DNA from: Chrysomallon squamiferum
Lineage: Eukaryota; Mollusca; Gastropoda; Neomphalida; Peltospiridae
DNA: 64,000 nt
Reading direction: 5' to 3'
NCBI GenBank assembly: GCA_012295275.1
Contig: CM022672.1
Location: forward strand, 30,882,027 to 30,946,026
The notes under the pieces are model-generated. The model was not told where the DNA came from, made no database searches, and saw only the letters and a list, made by a program, of their open reading frames with translations. Shown piece by piece: positions 25,096 to 39,717 of this stretch (within the stretch, counting starts at the first letter, position 1; each line of letters starts with the position of its first letter). The position numbers were made by a program, and so were the translations under genes.

Positions 25096-25546
25096 CAGCG
25101 ACATAATTATAATTTATCTACGATTTCTTTACTATAAATAGATTTTTAGCATTTTTTTTTATATAGTTCTTTTGTTGGTTTGTAGCTGATGAAAATGAAA
25201 TCGTGAAGGTAGTGAAAAAACGAAGACGTCGTGACAGCGGGAAAAAATACGTTGAATTTTTGTTAGCAGCCGACAAAACAATGTTCCATTACCATGGAAA
25301 CAACCTGCAAAATTACATGCTGACAGTTGTAAACATTGTATGTAAATACGTCATAAATCATAAATATTTTATATATGTTAATATTTGTTATGAATAATTT
25401 ATATAGCGTAATCGTAACTAATAATTCGTTTTAACTGTTTGCATTTATAATAAATTAGGTTTTAATTATCTTTATTCTTTAATTTTTATTTTTTAAAATT
25501 AATTTATTTATTTATTCATTCATTCATTCGTTGATTTATTTATGTA

Positions 25547-25579
<33 letters not shown>

Positions 25580-28500
25580 AGATTAAAATTTGGCGACGTT
25601 GGAGAAAATATGACCAGTATTAAAATAATGAAACAAAATGAAATTCCTGTCTGTTTTTATAGGCTGCCGGGCGATATCTTGACCCAAGTTTGAAACAACA
25701 AATATATCTGACAGTTGTGAGGATAAAAATTATTGAAGATGACCAGGTATGATTTCGTTAACAAAAAAAAAAAAAAAAAAAAGTTTTATAATATAAATAC
25801 CATTCAGTTTTTTCTATTTCTAGAGTACACTAAATCATAGATATTTTCAGAAATTATATAATATAATATAAATAACACACTTCAGTTTCTCTATTTCTAG
25901 AGTTCATTAAATCATAGATTTTCAGGAGGAAGGTTATGTAATATAATAATTATAATACACTTCAGTTTCTCTACCTATTTCTAGAATAAATGAAAGATTT
26001 TCAGGAAGAAAGTTATGCTTTTGACCGTCGATTTCACGGACCTTTGTTTTCTGGATTTTGGAAAATCTGGACCAAATCTGGACCAAAAAAAATAAATTTG
26101 CACCTATTGCCATTTTCTGCTTGAAACATTACATCTAGTTACTGTTAAGTTATTCTGCGTCCTACTGTATGACAGCCCACATCAAACCAGTTTAATCAAA
26201 ATAAAAATATTTTTTACAATTACGTCCATAACCACAACACATTTCACCCAGCTGTACATTTTTCTTTACATATGCTGCATTGTTTACATCGGTTTTAATG
26301 TCTGTAGAACTGTTCTTACATTAATATATTACTTATTATATTTACCTGTTATGTTTACTAAAGTTTAAAGTTTACATTCGCGATTTCCCCGTCTCCGGCA
26401 TTTTCCGTGCCTGGTGCTCCCCCCACCCCCGATTCTCCCCCACGCCCGAATTAGTCTGTGAAATCGATGGTCAAGAGTAATATAAATACATTTTACTATT
26501 TCTAGAGTTCACTGAATCAGAGATTTTCGGGAAGACATTTATAATATAAATATTACTAACTATTTCTGGAGTTCACTAAATCAGAGATTTTAAAACTATA
26601 TCCACTGGAGAAAATCATGGCTACCAATTTGACAAAAGTACGGCAGAACAGCTTCGATGTACTCAGATAAAATGTAAACGAAATTTACACAGTGTTTTAA
26701 TTGGATAAACTATAATGGATAATTATATTTTTTGAAAATAAAAATTAAAAATGAAATGGTTCAAGGACGTTTTTCCTGGGGTCGTTGGGCAAGGATGATT
26801 GTTATTACTTAAGTGGCCTTCTGAACAAAGTTTTCGCTTTTTGCGTCCGCCATTACTGAATTTTGGTAACATACCCCCTGGGGATTATTTGCATATCAGT
26901 TTGAAAACCAAAGCAGTAAATAAATATAAAACACATAATTTCACAGTTATATATATATATAAAAATGTATTAGTAATAATCAAATATTTATATTTTTAAC
27001 TGAACTGCTGAAAGAACATTTAATGTGAATTTAACTGTGTTACTTACTAATTTAATGTAACTGTGTTTATTTTACTTATTAATTGAATTTAACTGTGTTT
27101 AATTTATTAACTGAATTTTTAACTGATTTTTAAATTAAATTTATCTAAATTTAATTGTATTTTACTTATTAACTGATTTTAACTTTGTTTAATGTATTAA
27201 CTAAAATTAACTGTGTTTAACTTATTAAATGAATTTGACTGTGTTTGACATACTAAAACTAAATTTAACTGTATTTGAGTTTGACTTTGTTTAACATAAA
27301 ATTAAATTTAATTTATTAACTAAATTGAACTATATATCTTATTAACTGAATTTAACTGTGTATATCTTATTAACTGGATTTAACTGTATATCTTATTAAC
27401 TGAATTTAACTATGTATAGAGGATAATGTTGGTTTTGTTCATCATTTTTATAATTTTTTTTTTTTTTACCTTTCTTCTGTAATTTTTTTTTTTCAGCCCT
27501 CTCTGTCAATCACTCCTAACGCTGAGGTTTCTCTGAGCAGTTTCTGCAACTGGCAGGAAAAGTTTAATCCATCAGATGACAGTGACCCACAGCATGTTGA
27601 TGCTGCTACCCTAATGACAAGGTGAACATCTGTCTGTATGTCTGTCTGTCTGTTTGTCTGTGTGTATGATGGTTATCTATTGCAACAGAGATGAAATGCT
27701 AAAGAGGTTTAATTAAATTTGACTTGAGAATTTTGTTTTAATATTTATATCAGAGGGTATGTTTTTAGTGATAACAGACATGATATGTTAAACAGGTTTA
27801 ATTAAATTTAATTTTTGTTTTAATATTATATTTACATTCCTCAGTGGGTATGTTTCAGTGGTACTAAAATAGCTGATGTTTCACTTTATAGGCTAGTGAT
27901 GTTGTGTGATGTGTTGGTATTTCAGTTATTCATTAGAAATTGGTGAATAATCTGAACACTGTACTGAATATTTAAATTAATTTTGTAATTATAATGTGTT
28001 TAAAGTCATGCAAAAGAAATGAAGACATGCACATAGAGTTTGAGGATTACTTGTCTGAAATTCTGTAATCAGAAAAGATACGAAATCTGAAATGGTGATA
28101 TAGTGATGTAATCAGAAATAGTGATATATTACTGATTCCATACATAAACTTTTTTATTTTACAAACAAAATTATTAAAAATATTATATATAGAAAATACT
28201 GGAGACTATTTTTATGTATATATTTTTAATCATTATTTTCAGACTTGACTTAATACATGGGGGAGTTCAGTCCACTACAGGTCTGGCAATATTTGGTGGA
28301 ATGTGCCAAAAAAACATTCGATGCTCCATCATAGAGGATCATGGTCTTGATGTTGGCTTGACCTTAGCCCATGAAACAGGTCACAGGTAATATCTGATGA
28401 AGTCAAAAAGAAAGAAAGAAAGAATAATAATAACTTTGATTACAGATCTAGATGAAAAAAATAATGATGACGTTATTCTATAAAATGTTCAAGAAATATA

Positions 28501-29087
28501 TCAGATTTGAAAATCAATGGATATTTTTCAATGAAATGTTGAAGAAACTTATAGATTTTAGTATCAATGGACTTTATTATATGAAATAGTTAAGAAAAAT
28601 AGATTTTTTTTGATTTTTTCCATTATGTTTTTTTCTTCTTCTTCTTTTAAAAATGTTTGAGTAACTGAAATATGTTGATTTTTGTTTGAATTTAGGAATA
28701 AATCATTAATTTATTTACCTTATCCCATAAAATATTGAAGAAAAATAAAATATTTGAATATTAACGAAACATTCTTATTTTTTCTTCTTTTTCTTTTAAA
28801 AGTGTTTAAATAACTGAAACGTGTCAATTTTTGTTTCAGTTTAGGAATGAAACATGACAGCGAGGGAAACCTGTGTGAAAATTACCACAACATTATGTCC
28901 AAGGGGGGAGCTGGAGGGTCCTCCGCCTTCCAGTGGTCATCCTGCAGTGCTGATTACCTGAACAGTTTCTTCAGGTGACCTACTGACTGACCTACATTTG
29001 TTGACATATTGATACCTGTATTTGATTATTAATCTTAGAAATTATTTTAGATATTTTTCATGTCTGTTTGTATATGTACTGACAGAC

Positions 29088-29122
<35 letters not shown>

Positions 29123-29672
29123 TCATTTAGTTCTGAAATATACATTGATAATATTATTATTTTTGTAACATAACATTGTTTCATCTGGTGTTTAGTGAGG
29201 GAAGGGAGAGTCTGAATGAGAGAGAGAGAGAGTGACATTGATTTAGTTCTGAAATAACAAGTGATATTATTATTGTCAACACTGACACTTGTTTTCATCT
29301 GGTGTTTTGCTGGGAATGGTTCCTCTCTGAATGGGGACGCCTGTGAGTAGACACTTTCAGTCCACGGAGAGACCTGCCTAGTGTTCTAGAGTGTGCACAG
29401 ATCAGTGTTTCTTTGTAGGGAATGGCTCCCTCAAGTGTGTGTGTTTGTGTGTGTGTATGTGGAGGGTGGTATATGGGGGTGTTCTAGATTGTGCAGTGTG
29501 TTTCCTTGTACATCCATATGGGTGTGTGTGTTTTTTGTATGTGTGTGTCTTTTGTTTGTTTTTTCTTTTCCATGTTTTCATGTTTTTATTTATTATTTTG
29601 ACCCCTTATTATTGTTATTATTTTTTTCCTAGTTTTTTAATTTATTTATTTTTTAATTATTTTTATATTTTA

Positions 29673-29705
<33 letters not shown>

Positions 29706-32700
29706 TGTTAATTTGTTTTACCCCCATCTTTTTATAATAACTTTTTTATTTATATTTTTAATATTTTTTCCCCCATCATTTTATTATTCATCTTTTTTAT
29801 TTGTTTTATTTTTGTCATATTTTTAACCTTTATTTAAACTGGCAAATGTTTTGTTTTTTGTTTTTTCCCAGGATGAGTGTGCCAAACTGATTTGTTTTGA
29901 TGTCCACACACCTGGTCAGTGTACTGGAAGTCAGAGTCCAAGAATGGATGGGACAGAGTGTGGCCAGAGAAAGGTTTTCAAATTTAAATATTTTATTTTT
30001 CAATATTTTGTTAGTCATTTTAGTAAATTTTAATCCTGAAATCTCAATGTTCAGACTTTTTTCATTGAAGTTTAAGATAAACAGAACATTACAAATTCAA
30101 AAATGTATAATATATATATTAAATATATGAAATATAAAACAGTTATTAAATTTAAACTCATATTTAAAGTCTATATTCAGATTCAACAATGTCTATTTTT
30201 TAATTGTTAATGCTGTATTTACATTACAAAAAAAATATTTTAAATGTAATTTTATCTCACCTGAATGTATTCAGATTCTAAAAGTTTATATTTACTATTA
30301 TTTTTACATCATTTTGAATTTTAATTTTATTACCATCTTTAATTAAACAAAAGTCAAACACATACTTATAAAATATAGTCTGTTTAAAAAAATGTAATTT
30401 ATCTACTTATGTATTCAAATTCTAAAGTATATTTACTTAATATTTTTTTTTAGAGCAGTAATCACAAAATTCAGAAATTTTCAAATTGAATACAGTACAC
30501 TTTAAACACTGTCATTGTGTTGAATCTTACATCTGATTTTAATTTTTCCAGTTTATATTTAATAATTAATGACTTGTTCTGTCTCTCAGAGAAAATTTTA
30601 TTTCATGTAAAAATTGAATTCATGGTGGATAATTTGTCAGTTGTTAATTGTGAGAAATAAAATGTCTGATTCCAGTGGTGTATGCAAGGCAGGTGTGTGG
30701 ACATTGGTCCTGATGGTCCAGCAGCTCAAGATGGAGGATGGTCGGAATGGGATAAAGAATGGTCTCAGTGCTCCAGATCATGTGGAGGGGGTGTGCGCAC
30801 CAAAACAAGGAAGTGCGACAAACCAAAGTAAGAAAAAAGATGCCTAGAGTGACGTTTTTCATTATTTTAAGATTATTTATTTATCTGGTCATTAAAAGTT
30901 TTAAATTTATTTATTTATCTGACATATAAAGTTTTAAATTTATTTATTTATCTGACATAAAAAGTTTTAAATTTATTTATTTATCTGACATATAAAGTTT
31001 AAAATTTATTTATTTGTCTAACCTATAAAGTTTAAAATTTTATTTATTTATATGATCATAATTAATAATTAATTAATTTTTTTTTTTTTTTTTTTTTTGA
31101 TCTGATAAAAAAGAAATCAAAATTTACTTCTTCTGTAAGCAGTTAGTTTCTGGTTATTGACAGATTTCACATAATGTCTTCTAGAGGATTTCTTTATTTT
31201 ATTTTATGCTAGAGGTGTCTTGCAGTATTTCTTTTTATTTAGTCTAGTTTACTTTTATATTGTCACGCAGGACTCGCTTTGGAGGAAAACCATGTGAAGG
31301 ATTTGATACAAAAGCAGAACTTTGCAACATTCAGGTATTTCTTGATTTTGTTATTTCATTACACCTGTATTTTCCACTTGTGTTGATAATGGTGAGACTA
31401 ATAATATCATTTTAGAATATATATATCATTTATTTAGTTCTATATGATGTAAATAACAAAGTAATTAAATATTATTAATAAATAATGAACTGTATTATTC
31501 TGTTTTAATATTATATTTATATATATTTTTTTGTTGTTGTTGTTGTTTTTTGTTACTTTATTTATTTATTTATTTATTTATTTATTTTGATGTTCTTGTT
31601 GTTTTTTAATCTTCATGATTCCCAGAGATCCTTAAATATTCCATTTTAAAATTTTATTTTTATTTTTATTTTTAATTTCTTTTGGCCATGTCCAAGTTTC
31701 TCTGATTGATATTTATAACATCAATTTTAAATTTTAAATTTCAATTTTAATTTTTTAATTTCTTTTCACCATGTCCAAGTTTTTGAGATTGATATTTATG
31801 ATGACAGTTTTAAATTTTTACTTTTATTTTTAATTTTTATTTTTAATTTCTGTAGCCACATATAAGATTTTGTTTGTTGATATTTATAATAGTTAATTTT
31901 AAATTCTAATTTAATTTTTTATTTTATTTTAGCCATGTCCAACAAAATCTGACTTCAGAGCAGAACAGTGTGCAGCAACTGACAAGTTTCCATTATTTGA
32001 AAAAAAATTCCATTTTATACCCGCAAATGTTGAAAGTAAGTCAAAACTAGTCACAGATTTTACTTCATAACTCCATTTTCAGTAACTCTGTAAGTTAAAT
32101 AACTGTAAAATTGTGCCAGTAATTGTAGTTTTTCTGTTTTATAATCAAATTAAATACTGTAATAAAATTCAGAAAATATGCTGAAAGTAACTCCAATTAC
32201 AGACAAAATTTTATTAAATAATTTATTTTTATGTATTTCTATAATTTAAATAATTGTGAAATAGTGCCAATAAATATTGTTTTTCTGTTGTTTGATCAGT
32301 TAAATACAATAAAATTCTTTAAATATTTTGGACATACATTAGGATTATAGTTGAAATTTTACTCTGTAACTCCTTTTGTTTTAATAAATTCCATTTTTAA
32401 ATAATTGTAATAATAGTGGCAATGAATTGTGGATTTTTGGGAGGTTTTGTTGATAATAATATAATTAAATATCAATAACTCATTTTGTTTTAAAGTGACT
32501 CCATATTTAAATAACTGTAAAATAGAGGGGTCAGTGAATGTTGATTTTTCTGTTGAATAAATCCAGTTAAATATAGAAATAAAATTCATAAAATATATAT
32601 AAAAACAATTTTATGCATTGTTTAAATTGACAGACAAAGATCAGTGTAAATTGTAATGTCAAATACAAGGGCAGACAACTATTCACCTACAAAACAGCAG

Positions 32701-33467
32701 GTTATAGACTGAATTGATTGATTGTAATTGCAAAAAGTGATGATGTTGCTTCTGTTTAATAATCCAATTCAAAATATTAATAAAATTCAGAAATTATACT
32801 CTGTAATCCTTAATATTTTATTTATTTATTTATTTATTTTTTTATTAAATTCTATATTTAAATAATTCTAAAATAGTGAGTTTTTTTATTTATTTTTTAT
32901 TTATTTATTTATTTTGTATAAATCCACTTAAATATAGTAATACAGTTCAGAAACAATTAAAAACAATTAATGCACTGTTTAAATTGACAGGCAAAGATCA
33001 GTGTAAACTGTACTGTCAGATACAAGGGCAGACAACTATTCACTTGCGATCACTGAACAACAAACAGCAGTTTAGAGATGGCACAGACTGTTATGGAGAA
33101 ACTGGAGCTTTCCATCGATGTGTTAATGGAGAATGCAGGGTAAGTTGAAATAATTAACTGAAATAAATTAAAGCTGTTATTAAATTATTTACAACAACAA
33201 CAACAATAAATAAATTTGAAGAGAATGTTAGAAATACTTAACTGATATAGACAAAAGCTAATATTAAATTATTTACAACAAAAACAACAAATAAATAAAT
33301 AAATGATATCTGTATTTCAAGAGAATGTTAGAAATACTTAACTGATATAAACAAAAGCTAATATTAAATTATTTTTAAAAATATTAACACATATGTTTAA
33401 GGAAAATGTTAGAAATATTTAACTGAATTAAAAAAACTTAATATTAAATTATTTAAAGAAATATTAA

Positions 33468-33514
<47 letters not shown>

Positions 33515-34051
33515 CTTGCACTCACCTAAACAGATTTTTATTTATAACAATTCGTTCTGTTTCAGGTTTTTGGTTGTGATGGCTCCACAGATTCTACAAA
33601 AACTTTTGACAAATGTGGAAAATGCAACGGAGACAACAGCTCCTGTAAGAAAATCACTGGACAATATTCTACTGGAATCCCCCAAAGTTAGTAAAAAGTC
33701 AACATAGATCAAAAAATCTTAAATCAGATATTGATCTTTCTTTTCTTTTTTTTAAATATCACCAGAGATAAAAAAGCTATATGGAATATAGATTAATTAT
33801 TTGTTTTTAAATATCAACAGATCAAAAAGCAGTCACATTCAACTTTAAGAGTATTAACCTTTCCATATTTGCAGATAAATAAAGTCTATAGTTTATAGAA
33901 TAATAATAATAATAATGATAATAATAATAAAGAACTGAAAATTGATATAAAATTGTTACTCCCTTTGGCTCTGTTCATCTCTCTTGTTAAATATATCTTT
34001 CTAAATCTTCCTCTTTGTGAGTAGTGTCTATCTTTTTCATACATACATACA

Positions 34052-34087
<36 letters not shown>

Positions 34088-36273
34088 TTCTTTCACATGA
34101 AAAACAGATTTAGAAGAAGATAACAGGCTACAGTTTCATATAAACTTCAAAATAAAACACAACAGAGTAATAAAATATGTATAAATTATTTTCTTTTTTC
34201 TTTCTAGAATATGTGACATTTGCTAACATTCCTAGAGGTACAACAAGTATTCTTATTAGAAATACAAACAAATTTACTGTAATGAGTAAGTACTGAACTA
34301 GTTAATTTATGTTTTATTTATTTATTTATTTATGCACCTTATTTAATTTATTCATTTATTTTTTATTTTTTTATTTATTTATTATTATTATTTTTTTTTT
34401 TGAAAATTGCAATGGTTGTTAAATATTCATTAACATAATGGCTGTTATTTTAAGCTTTAACTAATTATTAATGTGATTTTTATCTGAATGTCTGAATATC
34501 AGCAAAAAGGTTTTTTATGTTTTTTTTAAATTTCTTCTTAAATTAATGTGTTAGTGTTAAATTTTATGTTTTTATATGTCTTTGTGTTTTGTGTGTGTGT
34601 GTGTGTTTTTGTTTTGTATGTTATTTGTGTTTTTGGGTGCATATGTATATTTGTGTTTGTGTGTATGTGAAGAACTAAAATTTAAAAAAAAGGTAATGAA
34701 TAAAGTCAGAAATTCAATCAAATCATTATCAAGCTGAAAATGTTTGAATGAATCAAAATTATTTACCTATCCATTTTTTATTTTTTATTTTACTTATTTA
34801 TTTATTTGTTTGTTTGTTTGTTTGTTTGTTTGTTTGTTTGTTTGTTTGTTTGTTTATTTGTTTGTTTATTTGTTTGTTTGCTTGTTTGTTTATTTATTTT
34901 ATTTATTTTGTTTTGTTTTATTTTACTTTATTTATTTGTTTATTTATTTGTTTATTTTGTTTTATTTTATTTTATTTATTTATTATATAAAATATATATA
35001 TATATATTTTTTTTACCTGTATTTCCAGGTATCTCAGTAAATGGAATCAGGTATTTTAACGGAGCTGATGGACACAGGGACAGTTCGGGGAGGTATTCAG
35101 GGGGCGGTGTCACAGTTATTTATAGAAGAAATCCTGAAACTATCATAATTGATGGTCCCCTCTCTGTGGACATAGAGGCTCAGGTAAACTGATTAAATGT
35201 AGAAAGGTGAAAATTTGCTATCGTTCTATGTAATATATTGACTGAGTAATGTGAAATATGATACAGTATTTACCTGTTTAGTTGATAAAGTGAAAATGTG
35301 GGGATGTAAAAATGTTGAGTTTTATTTACTAGTTAATTATATAATACTGAACTGGTATAGTAAAGAAAAGTGAAAATTCTGGGATATATCACTGACTTAT
35401 TATTAGGAATTATGATATAATACTGACCTATTCAGGTAATGTGAAAATGTTGGATATATTATTGTTTGACTAATGAAATATGAAATATTGACCTGTTCAA
35501 GTAAAGAAAAATCAAAATGTAGTATTATGAATAGTTCATAATTATTTATTGACTAATATTAATATCATATATTTTAAATAAGAAGGAAACAAATCTGAAA
35601 AGGTGTTATTTTAAAAAATAACATATTATTGAAAATAATTATTAATACATACATCTATTAACTTTCTATGACTAAATAGCTTAATACCAACATATTCCCA
35701 TATTCAGAAATGTATTTATTAAAAAATAAGTCTTTTCATTTATCAAATAAGCTAATAAAAAATATAATATTGTATAGGTGTATTGATTCCATTGTTATTT
35801 TGCCTTAGTACTTCCAATTTCCCAATTTCAGAAATTTTTGAATATATAAATAAATAAATAAATAAATAAATAAACAAATAAATAAATAAAAGAATGAAAT
35901 GAATAAATAAATAAATAGTTTTCAAAATCTTTTCTCTTTTATTAAAATAAGCTAATAAGAAAAAAATATATATATCTATATATAGCTATATAAATTTATA
36001 TATTACAGGTGTATCGTCTCTATGGTGATAACTATGATGGTGTGAATCCAAAAATTTCTTATGAATATTACCTACCTGGACCTAGGGCTAAGTCTACCAG
36101 TGTTGCATGGAAGACAATATATGGAGCCTGCAGTGTTACCTGCGGAATTGGTAAGTCTTTGAGTAATGTTGGAAAAAAATTATTTAAAGAGAAAAAAAAC
36201 TTAAGAGAATTCCTTTTAAAAACAAATCTGATTTTTCTTTTAAATAAATATATATGTATATTAAATTAAAAAA

Positions 36274-36330
<57 letters not shown>

Positions 36331-39049
36331 CTAGTAATTTTATAAAATTTTGTCTGTTATTTTGTTTTAAGCAGTTGTCTGCATAGTAATATTTTTAAAC
36401 TGGGTTTAATGTGAAGCTTCCTTTGTGAATTTCGTTCTTGGTTTGATTACTTATGAACCATATTTTTCTCTGGACTTAAATAAAAATACTTTTTTATACT
36501 GAAAATGCTCAGAATACCATTTATTAGTTATATACCTTATTTGTCTTTTATATATACATATATACATACATATACATGTAGATACATACCGTATATACTT
36601 GTGTACAAGGCGACCTTATGTATAAGTCGATGTGTATTTTAAGACCAAAAATTGCGTCATTTTAGGCATTGCTTGTGTATAAGTCGACTGTAGATTCCAG
36701 GCACCGTCACTATTTTTAGACCAGTGTGACAGTGCCATGAAGGCCTACATTTTATGCCTACTGTAACATAACTTGCACGAGCAGTAACTTGCACAAACAT
36801 ACCATAATAACGTAAATGCATGAGCTATAGCCTAAATCATTGCAAGACGCCATAAGGCATAACGCCGTACTGACGGTTTTCTTGCTTTAAAATGTATTTT
36901 TATGTCATTAAATGGAAGAATATCATGTTTTACATTCATATTTGGTTTTGTTATTTAATTTTTCAAAATTTTTTATACGATAAAATTATATTTTTGAAAA
37001 GCTGAAAGACTGCGATTATTTTAGATGCATCCCTTAGCAAAAAATAGTCAAAATGGCGACTCTTTAGCAACAGCTACAAAAGCATTACCTATGTATAAGT
37101 CGACCCCCAAAATATTACCTTAATATAGTCTCCCAAAAATTCAACTTATACACAAGTATATACGGTATGTATGTGTGTGTATATAGGTATATAGGCAATA
37201 GTGTGTGTGTGTTCATGTATGTAGGTATGTCTGATTGTATGTTTGGGTGTCTGTTTCTGTGTGTGTGTATAATGAACAGTGTGTACATAGGTAGGTATAT
37301 GTATGTGTAATGTTTATTGGGGGGACCTAGGTACCTGTATATCTATACCTGTGTATGGGTGTCATTAAAATATATTTAAGTTATACTAGATTAATTAAAA
37401 AGGTTTTGCTTTTATTCAGCTACAAATTAAAACTTTTATAACAAAATAAATAAATAAATTAACAATGTTTGTTTTGTTTGTCCAGGAACACAAACAGTGG
37501 ACTCAGTCTGTATTGGACCTCTAGGAACACGAGTTGAAAATTATCAGTGTAACATTTTCAACAAACCTAACATGTCTAACAGACCTTGTAACCTACCACC
37601 ATGTCCAGCAGAGTGAGCTTTTTAACCTCTTTATCAATTACAACTGATAATAGTCAGTTTTAAACCTCATTATGAAGACAACATGATAATAGTGATATAT
37701 ATGTATATATTGTGTGTGTGTATATTTATGTATGTGTATGTGTGTTTGTCTATACATACATGTCTATCTGTGTGTAATTCTATCTATATATGTATATATA
37801 TTTATTTATTTGCACACACACACACACAGAGAGAACAAATTGACTGTAAGGTAGTGAAAATTTTGACTGCACATTTTATTTATATATAAATCTTTTCTTA
37901 TGTTTCTAATTACTTTTTAAAAACTTATTTTTTAAAGATGCAGAATCATTCAGTGAATGTTTATATTACATATATATAAATATTTTATTATGTTTATTAT
38001 TATTAATTTATTTTCTATTTTTAAAGATGGCGTGCAGATTCATTCAGTGAATGTTCTAGAACATGTGGAGGCGGGGAGCAGAGCAGGCGTGTAGAGTGCG
38101 TGCAAGTGATTGGTGGAAGACGTCAGGTGGTCCCACCCACCAGCTGTCCATCAGATTCTAAGCCAAAGGAACGCCAGCTCTGTGGTCAGGTGACTTGTCC
38201 AGGGGTGTGGAAAACTGGAGCCTGGTCTGCAGTAAGTAATATTTAACATTGTTGCTTGTTTTAAATTCACTGATGAATTTCTAAATGTACAGTTTTAGGA
38301 TTCAGTAGCCTGGGATCTAACTTTTGCCATTGAAATTTACATATTAACCATGTATAATTAAAATGTATAGCATTACATGTATTATTTGATTAGTTATTCA
38401 ATATAATTTCTAATTTCAGTAGCCTAGGAACTCATTTTTGCCACCAAAATTCACATCTGGATAATACTTACTCAAAATTTACATCTGGATAATACTTACT
38501 CAACTCAGATTTAATACAAATGTAAAAGATTTGGGATAAAACAACTGCAGTTATAATTTTATGTCTTTATATACTGCTGTTTATAATTTTAATTTATTTA
38601 TTTAAAAAAAATTGTAGCATTGCATGTATTACTTTTATACTTTGATTAGTTATTCAGTATAATTTCTAATTTAAGTAGCCTATGAATTCATTTTTGCTAA
38701 TGAAATTTACATTCTGATAATCCATATTTAAGAAATAAGCCATTCAGCTAGATCACTTAAAACAAAACATTCATTTGCTAGTTAATATAATTCCTAAGAC
38801 TATGTAAAATATAATAATTTTGTTTAACATTAGTATTTTCAATATATTCTCATAATATACAAATGGCATAAGAATAGCAATGTGTGAAATGATATCAGGT
38901 TGCAAACTGAGATAATATCATATAATATAAAAAATATTTACATATACTTTTTCTTTTTTTAAACCTTTGTATTTTTAATGGTCTCAGAATTTGAAAAAGA
39001 AGTGAGAACAAGAAGGTGAAATGCAATGAAGATGCAAATTTAGATAATG

Positions 39050-39134
<85 letters not shown>

Positions 39135-39682
39135 TATACCTTCATATATACATAAAAAACCCCACACACACAAACATACATATCTTTACCTTTGTATTTT
39201 CAGTGCTCTCAAACGTGTGCTAAAGGGGTCAAGACAAGGACAGTGAAGTGCTACAAAGATGGAAATTCAGACCAGGAAGAAAGTGATTCAGTGTGTGTGG
39301 CTGCTGTCAAACCTGCAGCTAAATCGACTTGCATGGAGGCTCCATGTCATCCAGATATCAGTGAGTGATGCACCTCTGTCAAAGATTTTCAATAAAACAG
39401 ACTCTGCATACTCAAAACCTTTAATTAAATTTTAAAAGTTTGTGGATCCTGAGTAAATCACCCAGTAAAAGATTTTAAAATGGACGACTGGCTGTAGGCA
39501 GTTTTTGATGAATGAAATGAAACTGCGTAAATTGTTTACACACACACACACATGCATGTACACACATACATACATACATAAATACATACATACAAATATG
39601 TATATGTGTGTGTGTTTGTGGTTATAAATATATACATATATATACACATGCATATGCATGTGTGTGTGTGTGTATGTATATA

Positions 39683-39717
<35 letters not shown>

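Noticed and set aside
29359-29416. Candidate for the missing disintegrin exon after an acceptor-like TTTCAG
   Set aside because: Joined in phase it reads 18 codons to a stop, has no CLxxxP or Y-x-x-x-x-QC motif and no suitable donor.
34744-35040. Long frames over TTTG/TTTA tracts (about 98-128 codons)
   Set aside because: Low-complexity F/L/C/Y strings. Only the last part coincides with real exon 18 (35029-35183).
38895-39246. Frames over the (GA)n tract as coding
   Set aside because: SLSLSL / ERERER strings on both strands; the tract lies in ADAMTS intron 21.
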